Shown here piece by piece: positions 1 through 11,900 of a stretch of DNA of 64,000 bases (position 1 is its first letter; each line of letters begins with the position of its first letter). Position numbers and translations under genes: made by a program. The notes beneath the pieces were generated by a model, which made no database searches, was not told where the DNA came from, and saw only the letters and a list, made by a program, of their open reading frames with translations. The stretch is from Atopsyche davidsoni (taxonomy: Eukaryota; Arthropoda; Insecta; Trichoptera; Hydrobiosidae): assembly GCA_022113835.1 (NCBI GenBank), contig JAILWY010000009.1, positions 16,096,001 through 16,160,000 on the forward strand, given 5' to 3'.

Positions 1-96
1 CTGAGAGAAAAGATTCACATGCGAGGTGATATTTGAATTGCGGCAGACGTGGCGAGCGCTCCGGGCCGGCATGAATGGCCCGCTCCGTATCGCCGG

Positions 97-700
97 CGAT
101 AATGCAAGATATCCTCTGACCTTGATACGCGAATAAATCAAATTCATTTCACGACAAAACGCTAAGTGACAAATGCGAGGCGCAGTGAGAACTCGGGCCG
201 CATTTTGTCGCGCAGATAATTAATTGGTCGGTTTGAATTTGCGCTAGGGCAATCTTTCTGCGAGCTGTCGATAGTGCAAGATATCCCCTGACCTTGACAC
301 GTAAATGGATCAAATTTATTTTATGAGAAAATGTAAAAAAAAAAGCCTTCTACCCCCCTTCGCGATATGACTTGCGACCGATTTACCGGAAAATAGGAGG
401 CCATTGGTTGATTGCAAGTCGGCCGCAAGATGTAGGGGGCTCAATAAAGTGGAAAATGCAATATAAAATGCGCAGCCCAAGACATGTATCGTTTTTATCA
501 CACCGACAATTTATCAGCATAAATATGCACGGCGACAATAATACAATATATTCGTGATATTGATTCTCGAATAAATTATGTTCATTCCGTGACAGAATTT
601 AGTCTGAATTGTTTTTAAAAAAATACGAACGACAGTTTTTCTTCTGTCAGGCCGATAATTAGTCGGTTTACAAGTGTACTACGACAATTATCCTGTCATC
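97..700. repeat. Degenerate ~172-bp tandem repeat at the window edge
   Basis: A 63-bp module (97-159, starting CGATAATGCAAGATATC) recurs at 269-331 with about 80% identity, 172 bp downstream. A weaker third copy starts near 533. A second module (about 204-240, GATAATTAATTGGTCGGTTT) recurs at about 640-672. Its offset from the first module is about 107 bp in both the first and third units, so the whole unit is repeated and not only one motif. The array may continue beyond the left edge. It could be an old satellite or a local duplication. No coding potential is seen. Confidence 0.6.
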
Positions 701-1068
701 CGAGTCGCCCCCGCGCGCAGTGGGCGACCGCTCCTGCCCGTGTCTACTCAAAAGACCAAATAAATTTGTTAATGGTTAAGGATGTTCGGAAGATGGACGT
801 AAGGAGCTATTTTTTAATTTAGAAAAAATATATATTAAATTAGTATTTCTAGCTGCCCAACGTAATGCAGACAGAGTCTACCAATATGTACCGAGGTGTT
901 AGTGGAGAGATTGCCCAAAGAAAACAAGCACGTATGGTAAAGCGTAAGAGGTGACCTTCAGCAGTACGCGCGCGATCTATTTACGTCAGAATGTCGAGAA
1001 AGCGGCGATCACTGCGTGCGGCTGCAGCGCGCCACGCCGAGGCAGCCGCGGGGCGCGGGTCTCCTCGC

Positions 1069-1332
1069 CTGCTTCACTGGCCACTTCACTGGCTGCTTCA
1101 CTGGCTGCTTCACTGGCTGCTTCATTGGCTGCTTCACTGGCTGCTTCACTGGCCACTTCACTGGCCACTTCACTGGCAGCTTCACTGGCTGCTTCATTGG
1201 CTGCTTCACTGGCTGCTTCATTGGCTGCTTCACCGGCCGCTTCACTGGCTGCTTCACTGGCCACTTCACTGGCCGCTTCACTGGCCGCTTCACTGGCTGC
1301 TTCACTGGCTGCTTCACTGGCCGCTTCACTGG
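1069..1332. repeat. 12-bp minisatellite, 22 units
   Basis: Exactly 22 contiguous units of 12 bp with consensus CTGCTTCACTGG. Variants are limited: CCAC in units 2, 8, 9 and 17; CCGC in 15, 18, 19 and 22; CAGC in 10; CATT in 5, 11 and 13; CACC in 14. Because 12 is a multiple of 3, several frames on both strands stay open through the array, giving long low-complexity ORFs such as a Ser-Leu-Ala-Ala repeat on the plus strand. Those ORFs alone are not evidence of a gene. Confidence 0.97.
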
Positions 1333-2480
1333 CCGCTCTTGAGTCGAGCATCCGATACGCTGGCTTGTCTTTTGTTTGTAACAATATCACACGGATTGCC
1401 GCCATGTGTTAACATCATAAAAATAATGGAAAAGCTCTTATATCCAGCAAATCATAAATCGTATATTAAAATTAAATCTATCTCACAGATGTAATATTTT
1501 TTTAAATCTGTAAATCGATCACAAGCCGAAACAATTGTCATGATGCGTTGTGAAATTATTTAATCCTGTATTTACTATAATACAAGATATTCTTACTAAA
1601 TTAATGGAAATCCACCGGATGTTAGTTCTGACGCTTTCATTTTATGAATATAAATGAGTCTTGCTGGAATGATAATTTACCCTATATATATAACCCGCCA
1701 CATAATACCGACTAAATACACTACCTACCATCGAGCCTAGAAGAACATTAATTAAAAAAACAAATTATTCTCATTGAGGAAAGTGTGACTGCTGTCAAGT
1801 CACCGAAAAATCCCGAGACGTTGCCGATGATATGTCTTACATTTGATATCAGACTTATTATGTTTCTTGTTGAAATTGATTGGTTAACGCGAATGCAATA
1901 CGGCGATAAGATAACGGCTTGTTATGTTTTATCATTTTATTTAGAATAATTCAGCGGGCGAAATTTTTCAACGCTAATCTAACATAATATTGTACAATAT
2001 GAAGACGTTTAATACATAACATTCGAACAAAACTAGCATGTCATTTATAATTTATTCATAAATTATTCATGAAATCTATCGTCGTGAGGCGTTTTCGATC
2101 CAATACCGGCTCCGTTCCTCCTGACATCGGCCGCTTTCTGCTGAAATTTTCTGGGATTTTTATAATAACAGATCCAAACAGGAAAAAATGTGCCGTGCCC
2201 GGCCGCACTTGGCTCGCTTCAGTCTCGATTAGGTTCGCCATCGCAGTAGAAATGTTAAATATTGAATACTAAGTAATCGATGTTTACCACAGTAGTGGTG
2301 TTTCACAAATCCCACTCAGAGTTAATGACTTCAGGCATAATAAACTGTCAAGGTATAAAATTTAATCAATGAAATTACAATTCATCAGTCACAGAAATTA
2401 CGAACGGCGGACTGCTGAAATGCGATCGATCCTCAAGGTTTTGATAAAAAAAATATCGTGTTTATTCAAATATCAAATAA
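1333..2480. other. Non-coding, AT-rich; nothing recognised
   Basis: No splice-flanked coding segment, RNA gene or clear repeat is visible. A short GC-richer patch at about 2080-2240 is open on both strands but resembles no protein I know. Confidence 0.5.
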
Positions 2481-2499
2481 ATGGAGTTCTTCCTGTCAG
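2481..2499 (+). other. Candidate mini coding exon or recursive splice site
   Basis: ATGGAGTTCTTCCTGTCAG is followed directly by GTAAGT. There are two readings. One is a 19-nt first coding exon (Met-Glu-Phe-Phe-Leu-Ser plus one base, phase 1) with a consensus donor. The other is a zero-length recursive splice site, because a short pyrimidine tract and CAG sit immediately before GTAAGT. Recursive (ratchet) sites are known in very long insect introns. The phase agrees with the candidate exon at 19200. Nothing else supports it. Confidence 0.22.
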
Positions 2500-2501
2500 G
2501 T

Positions 2502-4438
2502 AAGTGGCGTTATCGTTTCCGTGAATTTAATAATGCACGGAAAGGGGAGCGATCACCGCAAGCGAAGGTCGGCCGAGGAACGCACTCCGTTCGGAGAGCG
2601 AAGATACGAGTCCGACGTACTTCGTGTCGCTCGATACGGTTCTACTGACGACGGGGATGACAGATGCAATGAACAAACAAATAACAATGACTATTATTAA
2701 AAAAAATATATATATATATCCTTATCACTTTTTTAGTAAACAAACGCAAAAGTTGTTGAATCCCGCACGTAGCGGAATCTCATGCTGCATGATTAAAATT
2801 GGGAATAATTATTATGTATACTTTACAATTCAACGTATGGATTCTCGAAAAAAAATAAAATTTGGTTCAAGGGTAATGGCCAAAGCCTCCGGAAGGACTG
2901 CGCATTGCAGAGGTGCTGACCAGAAACGAGCGTGCCCACCCCGGCGGCGACGTTGGTCGCGGCATCATTTATACCGCGCATTGTTCCGAGCACCGAAACC
3001 ATAATCATAACCATAGCCTCACCGCACCTCCTCACTCCCGCGCTGAAATTGAAAACTAAGGTTCTACAATCTGAATCGATGATTTACGCAAATGCATTGA
3101 TAAAATCACATGATAAACGATTGATAATGAATTTTAATTATCAATGCCGGCTGTAGAATAATCTCAAGTCAAAATCGCACATCTTACTCTATAATCGTTG
3201 TTATGTTATATTTATCAAATGTGTGTGAAATTAGAAATTTAATGATATACATTATATTCTATGAATTTACCATTACTAAATCATAAGCTAGGCATATAAT
3301 AATCAAAACGATTATATCTGATTTATCGATAAACAAATAACAATATAACAAAACATTACGAAATGTGCGAAGCTATTGAATACGACGTTACAACAATTTA
3401 TAAAATATCTGCAGAAATACTAAAGAATATCTGGAGCTCCTGGTGTTTCCGCTCGAGGGCACGAGAGATTTTGTTTTCATCGAAGACAGCGCTGAGGCGG
3501 AGCAGCTCACCTCGCGCTCTCCGCTTCAAACGAGTCCGATCTGTATACCCGGGGAGGTAAACAACGGCCGAGCCGGCTGCCTGCGTGTCAAAACAACTTG
3601 GCGAAACATTCAAACTCGAGTCAGCAATAAACACTGCATTAGTAAATAGGGAGCGGTGACGGCGTGTCGGAGGAAACGGGGCCGAGAGGACCGAGGGCGG
3701 CTCTCCGACAGCCGGTGGTCGGCATCGGCCGCACGCCCGTTTCCGTTCAGACGACGGCAGTGTATATGGAAAAACTATATATATTATTATTACATAAAAC
3801 AAAAGTGTTATCGGTCTTTGGCAGTTTTTTAAAATTATATACTCACGAAAAAGTTGAAAAACTAAAAATAAAAAAAAAACCTCCAAAAGAACGTATAAAA
3901 TAAAGAAAGTATAAAATCAAATTTAATTAATTTTAACTTGCGTAACAAATATTTTTAAAATTTTAATTTCTATTTTTTTTTTTTCCAAATTTTCCTTCAG
4001 TTTTAGGATCCAAAACGATACAGCAAATATGGTTAAAAAAAATCAATCAAAAGTATGTATTTGACGCACAGGATTTGAGATCCCAATAAGCCACAAAAAT
4101 AAATAATAATTGAATTTCCTGTGGATTGCCAAACAGGACGCCGTCAGGACGCCGCGAGACGCCTCGGACCGGCGCCGCCCGAGCGACTCCCGGCCCAATA
4201 ATCGCTTTATAACTATTATAAAATAATTGACCCCAATCGACGCGGTATGCGGGGTTAATGAGGGTATGGCTGTCTTGCCGCGCCGCTCGCGAGAATTTCG
4301 CTCCATGTTACACAATTTTCTTATATATATTTAAAACACAGAACTAGTTGCGTTTAAACTCATAATAAAGTATTAAGACCAGGTACGCTCGTAGGTTTTG
4401 GCAGTCGTTGTTATTATGATTCGGTTTCATTGGTGCCG
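2502..4438. other. Non-coding stretch with unassigned GC-richer patches
   Basis: AT-rich sequence with patches at 2540-2660, 2880-3050, 3430-3750 and 4130-4310. The minus strand holds an unusually long open frame for such sequence (3886-3398, 162 codons), with a possible donor (GAG then GTGAGC) inside it near 3513. The product has no recognisable domain, and its first third is hydrophobic low-complexity. I do not call a gene. Confidence 0.4.
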
Positions 4439-4519
4439 AGCTGCTTGAAGTTTTGAGTTCCCGATCGATCGATCAGCACGGAGATCAACACGTCGGAGGT
4501 ATGAAAACTTCAAGCAGCT
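4439..4519. repeat. Perfect 16-bp inverted repeat with 49-nt loop (hairpin candidate)
   Basis: Left arm AGCTGCTTGAAGTTTT (4439-4454) is exactly complementary to AAAACTTCAAGCAGCT (4504-4519). Inside, CCCGA near 4460 can pair with TCGG plus a bulged A near 4493, so the fold could extend to a roughly 25-bp imperfect stem. The total length of about 81 nt is in the range of insect microRNA precursors. The arm matches no microRNA I recognise. Confidence 0.75.
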
Positions 4520-6389
4520 AAATAATTAAAAAACTAAATCGTCTATTGAGACTACGTAGAAATGGAAAGCAGCAAAACAAAAGTGAAAATTTGAGAAAGT
4601 GTTTTACAGAAAAGTGATACATAGTTCGTTATTTATATTGTAAATTGTCTTTTTCTATGGTATAAAGATATAATTAGACAATTTCAGCTCATTTAAAAAA
4701 CATAGGTTTTGATAATCATAGAACTATCCATATATATAATTTGATAATCATAGGACTCGATGTGCTGAATGCGAAAATACAACAGAAATAAATAATACAC
4801 AGTAAGTTTATCATATTAAAAAAAAAATTATAATCACATTAAAATAATTTCCTAAAATAAAATGTCGGTTCTAACGTAATAAAATATTATAATATACGCA
4901 TGCTTTTTCCTTAACTCAATATGTTTGTCTCTAATTATTAAAATCCCTTCCAAATGACTAAAATATACATGAACTCGAGCAGAGTGTACTTCTGTGAGAA
5001 GAACGTGCTTAAATTTCGCGCCAAATATCGAATGTTTGGCGCGAACCTGGAGCGCAACAGTAACCGTCAGAGTGTGGTACGGGCCGAGTGTTGTCAATGT
5101 GCTCGACGTTGTTGACATCACAGTCGGCAAGTGACGCATTATCGATCGGGCGGCGGGCCACGCGACGGCCGCCGCTCCTGCACGGAGAGCATCCGAGGAT
5201 GGCACCCGAGGATGGCACCGGCGGGTCTCCAACCTCTGGGTCTGCTGCCGGAAAGAACCAGGCGGTGAGCGCGAATTCATAATCGATATCCTCGGCCACA
5301 TTCGACTTGTGGGAACTGCGCCCGCAGTTATCGAAACTAGAACTAACGAGAGTTCTTTTGCTGTATAGAGGCACTCTTACCTTACATTATTTTCAACCAA
5401 ATTTTAAACGTATTCAGTTCATCTATGCTATAACAGATTGCAACCGATTTGTAATAACCCAATGGCGTTCCTTTTTTGGGAATTTTTTTTAGGGAAGACT
5501 AAGTAAGTAACGCAAAAGAGGACGCCATCGACATGCTAGTATTCTGTTGTCAATTGTATCGCAGCGTATTTAGATGCTTTTAATAATTTTCAAATTAGCT
5601 CTGTCAGTTGAAAATTGTCACGTTATTTCTTGCCTTGAATGTTCAAATACAGTTTTAATTGTGGAAAAAGGGCTCTCACGGTCACAGTGAAGATGTCACA
5701 AAGTATGTTTCATTTCAATTATATCTAACAAGATGTTTTTGAACTGACGATTGTCAATGCCATCGGAAGAATAGCTGCAACTTTAGCGCGGCATTTTAAA
5801 GTTTATGCCAAAATTAGCACGATTTGGCAATCCGTTTTGTACTAGTTTATCAAAAAAAAAAAAAACATTCATATTTATTTTGATACTTTGAGCACAGCTC
5901 CGACTTAATCTTGCGACAGACAAAGCAATATTTGTTTATCGCGCTTCGAATATTTCAGATGGGAGTAATGGACTGTAAGTATTCCGGGAAAAGCCGGGTA
6001 GTTGGCGGATTGCTCATATTCGTTAATAGAATAACATAATTGGGACCTTCGATTCCCGTATCGGAGTCATCTTCAGGTTACAAATTTAATTTATACGGAA
6101 ATGACCCCAGTACTGGAGTATTAACGTCGGAAACAAAAAATCAAACATTTTATTCAAACTGGAATGTTTGAACAGTGTTTTAAATATATAAATTAGGAAA
6201 TATGTCGGTTAGTCCTTCCGAGTTTGATTGAGGCCCTCTACACGCCTAACAACAAATCGTGCCACCAACTTGCATCCAGTCAATACTGTCCCAAAAAACA
6301 CCCAAAATAAATAAGAGAGCTTTAGCCACGAATAGCGGAGAACCACCGATGCGCGTGGCCATGTAGATGCGGCGCTATTTTTTGTATTC

Positions 6390-6391
<2 letters not shown>
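4520..6391. other. Non-coding; one GC-richer patch with a donor-like site
   Basis: Mostly AT-rich. TTGATAATCATAG occurs twice (about 4709 and 4740). At 5190-5265 a plus-strand frame after a duplicated 13-bp CGAGGATGGCACC ends in GCG followed by GTGAGC, a fair donor. No acceptor or homology was found, so it is not called as an exon. Confidence 0.4.
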
Positions 6392-6439
<48 letters not shown>

Positions 6440-6455
6440 ATGTGTGTGTGTATAT
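6392..6455. repeat. Compound (TA)n(TG)n microsatellite
   Basis: A run of TA dinucleotides from 6392 passes directly into TG dinucleotides with a single interruption, ending near 6455. Confidence 0.97.
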
Positions 6456-8253
6456 TCATCAAGAAGTTAAAAAGCGCGTGCAAGTGAACGGGAAATGAAG
6501 GCGCCAGGGGTCGTCCACCCGAGCGATCAGCCGCGGCGCGCGGGGAGGTGTCTAGACGCGATTTGTTTATGACGAATGCGGGCCCGGAAGCCGCGGCTGG
6601 CCAGCTCCTGCACCCATCCACTGCACTCGACTTATTCCTACGTGTTCAATGGAATCGTTATTTTTAACACATATACTTCACAAAATTGTGTATCACCCGA
6701 TAATGGTAGACCAACTGTCACATCCACTTCTTTTGAAGATTGTATTATTCTTGTTTCGCACACCACCCAAGAAGTTTCTGAAGCATTTTTTCGTCTTCTT
6801 CTTTTTCAAACTTTCTTTTTTCAAACATATCGCAACGCAGAAATGAGGCAGAAAATTAAAAGTATACCCATCACAATCGTTTAAATATTTGCTTTAATAC
6901 TTTGTGAATAGGCTAGTATGTCTGTACAGAATTTTTGAAAAAAAGTCAAAGTAGTTACAGGAAAAAAATATGTAAAAGCTTATTACTAATACTGACCTAA
7001 TTTAAGTAGGTATTTAAAAAATGTGTGCAAATGCAATGATTTATTAAATGATGAATGCGGCAGCAGCCCGGGACCCCTGGAAGGACGGAGAATGCAGGCG
7101 GGTCAGCGAATAATCTGACCGTCGATAACAACCTCAGATACTAGATTATTTTGGTGAATACATTTTCCATAAATTGATAATATTCACAATTCGACTCCAT
7201 TAGACCGAGGCGTGTTTTAAGGTGATTGTGTTATATATGTAATGACATTAAAAATAATAAACATATTCGAAAAATATATAGCGTCGTCACAAATATCTCA
7301 AAAAGTATACACCCACTTTAAACAGAAAAACGGCAACAGGCAATGCTAGTGTTTACTAATATTAATGTCACTTATTATAAACAAAACTAAATTATTTGAA
7401 GATTACCGTAGATTGATATTTTAAAAAGGATTTTATCACCCACCTTTATAATAAGAAAAAATAATAGGTTTATTAATAAATGACTTTTATAAAATGAAAC
7501 TCTGCAAGCACTCTTTCTGCATATTTAATTGACATGTTTGAGCGATTTATGGGCAATAAAACGTTCGTTCAACAAACACAAGCATAAAAACCAAAGAGCA
7601 TTACTTAGTGAAACTGTTTGTTTTTACCGAAGTTACATCAGACGAACGAAAATGCAAGATATTCTGAATGAGTAATCGAAAAAAACAGCTGAACATCAAA
7701 AAATGAAAATAGCTTTTTTCTGAATAAGAAAGCCCCGCAATTAAATATCAGTTATTGTATGTGAAGTAAAAATAACATCCAGCATGCTAACTACATTTAT
7801 TGCTCGAATGATACGAAAATAAACAGCAAACATGTGATGTGTAGCCCAAACGTTACACATACAAAGAAATCTATGAAAAACACCCGATTTAAACACGCAT
7901 TTTTTCATGAATCAACAGTGGAGTATCACACAAGACTAATCGATCGGTCGAGTGGCCGGCAAGGGGATAAGACATCGGGAAATTTAGTTTATTCGAATAT
8001 TTTTTTTGGTATTTACTCCATTTTACATTTGGTCAACACTGCAGAAACATAGAGGTTCGATTGTTTTTGGGTTTGCCCTATGTACTTGTATATGTTGTTT
8101 ATGCGTGGTATTAAGTTACGATGGATATCGAGTGGATACACAAATTTACAACAAAAAAAATGCTTGGTAATATATACCTAAAATTAAATTATTTGAACTC
8201 ACAAGACGATATAATTAAAATAAAAAAAATTCGTTGCGTTTCGACTTTTTTTG
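6456..8253. other. Non-coding, AT-rich; nothing recognised
   Basis: Both strands were read without finding a recognisable exon, RNA gene or repeat. A short GC-rich patch lies at 7060-7130. Confidence 0.5.
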
Positions 8254-8297
8254 TTATTTATATCTATCAAAGGTATTCCTTTGATAGATATAAATAA
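8254..8297. repeat. Perfect 20-bp hairpin, TATT loop
   Basis: Left arm TTATTTATATCTATCAAAGG (8254-8273) and right arm CCTTTGATAGATATAAATAA (8278-8297) are perfectly complementary and separated only by TATT. It could form a cruciform or a stable RNA hairpin. It is followed 9 bp later by a second hairpin with the same loop. Confidence 0.95.
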
Positions 8298-8306
8298 GTA
8301 TAAATA

Positions 8307-8332
8307 GTGTGCTGCTGTATTCAGTAGCACAC
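8307..8332. repeat. Second hairpin, 11-bp stem, TATT loop
   Basis: GTGTGCTGCTG (8307-8317) pairs with CAGTAGCACAC (8322-8332) with one G:U wobble. The loop is TATT, identical to the neighbouring 20-bp hairpin. CAGCTGCTACAGCTG follows immediately. Confidence 0.85.
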
Positions 8333-8878
8333 AGCTGCTACAGCTGATGAATCCATAACGACGATTTTAGGATGTTATTATCAATAAAACTTTTATATAT
8401 GTTTCGGTTCTTAATAAAAGTACACGTTAATTACTCAGTACTTGGCGCTCTTACTTGGTCTCTTTAATGAGAAAAATTATATTTTAAACTCAAAATTTAA
8501 ATTTTTAATTTAAGCTCTGTACGCTGATCCAAATATCTAATCTGGGGAATAAATAGTGGATAAGGTAGAATATACAGCTTACACCTAACTGCATCGTTGA
8601 GGTTTACACTGCGTATGCAATATTATTAAAACGAAGAACTTTTTAAAAAAGTCAATGAATTGTATACGTCGTCTAAACGTATCTTAGATAATCGGTATCT
8701 ACGAAATGCGCACAAGTACGCAATTACATATTACATCTTAGGTAAAGTTTCGTAAACACGGTACTAAAGAGATTTATTATCCTTATTCAGGGGCGATAAG
8801 AGCACCGACCGTCTGTATACTGCTTACATACATTAGCGATGCTTCCCGTTTACACGGTCCGCCAAGACGGGCGGCCGG
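8333..8878. other. Non-coding, AT-rich; nothing recognised
   Basis: No coding segment or repeat is seen between the twin hairpins and the G-rich array. Confidence 0.5.
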
Positions 8879-8960
8879 ACGGGGGCGGGGGCGGGGGCGG
8901 GGGCGGACCTGGGGCGGACCCGGGGCGGGGCGGACCCGAGGCGGGGGCGGAACGGGTCGG
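8879..8960 (+). repeat. G-rich array (GGGGGC and GGGGCGGACCC units)
   Basis: Four GGGGGC units are followed by repeats built on GGGGCGGACC. Many runs of four or five G on the plus strand make G-quadruplex formation plausible. The open frames across it are low-complexity (poly-Gly or Pro/Arg) and are not called. Confidence 0.85.
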
Positions 8961-11900
8961 GAGTCGCACACGGCGCCCCCGTGGGAAATCTCGTATCCGA
9001 AAATGCCTAATTTTTCATGGCCAAGGACGGGGGTGTAATTAGGCAAGGTGCGGCCAGGTAATATACCCGAAGGGGCCTAGGATTAACTTTTGAACTTTAT
9101 CGTCGGGTAATCAGTGTGACAGTGTAGAGAATTTATGCTTACCTCCGCAAAGTAAGTATGATAAAATGAATAAACTTTTAACGTATTGTTTTTTTTTTTT
9201 TTTCAAATGAACATAATTTAATGATCGCATTACTTAAATTAGATTCATTTTAACTGTCAAAGCTCATTGATCACTTTTCAAAAATATGTTCAATCTTGCC
9301 TTTTCCGGCGCTTCAAAATATACTTAATTTTTAAAAATTTATTTTGTATTGCCATTTCACAATTGTATTGCTCTATGAGGGCAAGAGACTGCGCTGTTTT
9401 TGTGGATTCGCCTAGGGGGGAAATGGAAGTTACGCCTCTGGCCGAGTTCCGGAGAATCAATCCAAAAACAAGGAGGGCAGAAATACCACCGCGGCGGCGC
9501 CGCTTCCGGCCGCCGAGTCCCGCCATCGCGAGCTCCGAGTATTCGCCCAGAATGTAATCTCTCCATCGTCGATCGCTTTTCGAGCGAAATCTGACAGTAA
9601 CGGCGGATCGATTGACGAGTGTGATTGTAGTCAGTAAGGACAAAGTGTGCGCGGGGGAAAAACCGAACGAGGAATTCCAGGCGAGCGAACTCAAAGTTCG
9701 TGACCGGTTCCCCAGAAGCATCGGCGCAGGCGGCGGATGAAGCCGAGGAAGCCGGACAGTCGGAGCGACGCACCCGTTTCTATTCTAGTTTTGTCGTTTT
9801 TTTTATTTATTACATTTGACGAACGCAATTATGTGAGCACCGTGATTCTGGAGGAGCACACGAGGCACGTAATTTTTAACTTTATACATTTGTTCCGTCC
9901 CTCTTATCACCGAGTTCCTTCAAGAGCACTCGCTACAGGTCAGTCGATCATTTCAGGTCGACCGTGTCCGCGCGGGTGCTAGCCGAGACTTGCGAAAAGC
10001 AGGAGATGTCGAGATGCCAGGATGCCGGGATGCAGGGATGCAGCGACGCGCCTTGTCTGATAGGTCAGAAACGATCGCCACGCGTTTTAAATTTAGCGGC
10101 GAGTGGATAATGGATGTCTGCCGCCCCGACAAGGCGCGATCGCCCCGTGGATACGCATTCATTTGTTTGGGTGCCAAGTGTGCGTTCAGTCGCCACCTGG
10201 GTAAACGCAGAGTTTATTTACATTTCGGTTAATTTTATTTTGTACAGTCTGTCAGACAATATGTTACATAATATTTACGTTCGGTTTATTTGCAACAAAA
10301 AACAGGCGCCAGACTAATGACCTATATTGTGAAAAATCAGTTTGCGAAACGCGAGAGCCGCTCCGGAAAATGTCAAGAATCCGCTTCGAAGACAAAAACC
10401 AAACGAAAATTCAATAAGAACGCACAACCGAAAAATTTAAAAATAGGCAATATTCTGCGAGTGCCGAAGATCACGGAGAGAGAAGGCGGAAAAGGCACAA
10501 ATCGGGCAATATTTTTTTATCAAATTTCCCGACAGCGAGAGGAGCTTCGGGAGGGCCGCGGATAGGCGCGCGCCCCCGAGAGCATAAAAAACCCATTCCG
10601 GTCGTGTTTACCCTGCGAATTGTATTTTTCCCCGCAATAAGGCCGGCGAAACAAAACAACATCAATCATAAACCTCGCGGTCATGTGGAACAATGACAAT
10701 TAGCGGGCGGAGAGCTCGCTCGTTTTTGCCGGGAGCACCGAAAAAGCACATTCGGGTTTCCATGAATCTCCTCCTCGCGCCTAAGTGCGCGCAAAGGGCG
10801 GGGGAGGGGGCGGGGGCGCAGGCGCACTCACTCGAAGCATTCATAATTACAACACAAAAAACAGTTATGTCCTGCAAAAAAAAAAACTGACAAGAGGTCC
10901 GAAAATTTATGAGACAATCGCTAACAAAAAACATAGGCTCGCTTCCGTGTCTGCGCAATCATTTGCTTTTTTATTCGTTAGTTCAAGTCTAGATTGAATA
11001 TTTAATATTAATGAATGTGACATTCATTTTGTAAATTGAGCTTGTGCTATCAAATAACAACATGAAACAATCGAATTGTGCTTAAAAAAATTGCATTACT
11101 ATTATTTAATATAAAAACGAGTTGTTGATTTAAGTCATGCCATACACATATAACCATGATCTTCAAAATACAGTACGGAGATTAGCCACCGCTCCCCAGT
11201 TTTTAAAAAACCATCTACTCAACCCGGGGGCTTCACCCCTTTATGAAATTAAAATACATTATACGATCGTTCACAGTTTCTGATGACGCAATAACTGCAA
11301 CCGCAACACTTTTTTTAGGTTGCAGTGCTTACAAAATTGTTTTATTATTAAAATAAAATATCAATTGGGCAGCGGAAATTTTTAAACACACACCGAGAAC
11401 ACGTCCACAATTTTAGATAGGCGACAAACAATATTTGGATTATTTTTAAATATTTAAAAAAATAAATAAAACAACGATATTTTTTTACAGAACAACAAAA
11501 TAAAATATATTTATTAGTTGCTGATTTAGCACTAAAATCGGTACATATTTTCCATCTCTGGTGATAATATAAGATGAAGAAGCTTTGAAGTATAAAACAT
11601 TTCCCAGATTTCAAATAAACTCCCGTCAAATAATCTGTAATAATACCATGTTCATGGCAAAAAGGTGGAGAAGGTTTCAGCATTTATTAGCAGTCGGCAA
11701 CGCTGCCGATAAGGGCCGGCAGCCTCCTTCCGGTATCAGGCTCCTCCGAGGCATTGCCGTAATGTGCAATACTGCTAATCCGTAAAAAAATATTAACCAA
11801 TCATTTTTGTACAACGATGCCTTCACACTTCGAAGACTTCTACTAAATATAGAAATATTCTTTCCGAGTAAGAAAAATCATTTTAATGCGAAAGCGCTTA

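Noticed and set aside
951..1494. Several long open frames over the 12-bp minisatellite on both strands
   Set aside because: The period is a multiple of three, so frames stay open automatically. None has splice sites or homology.
3398..3886. 162-codon minus-strand ORF as a gene
   Set aside because: No domain, a hydrophobic AT-rich first third, and no start or splice context that supports translation.
4463..4474. GATCGATCGATC as a regulatory site
   Set aside because: A short self-complementary run inside the hairpin loop, with no further support.
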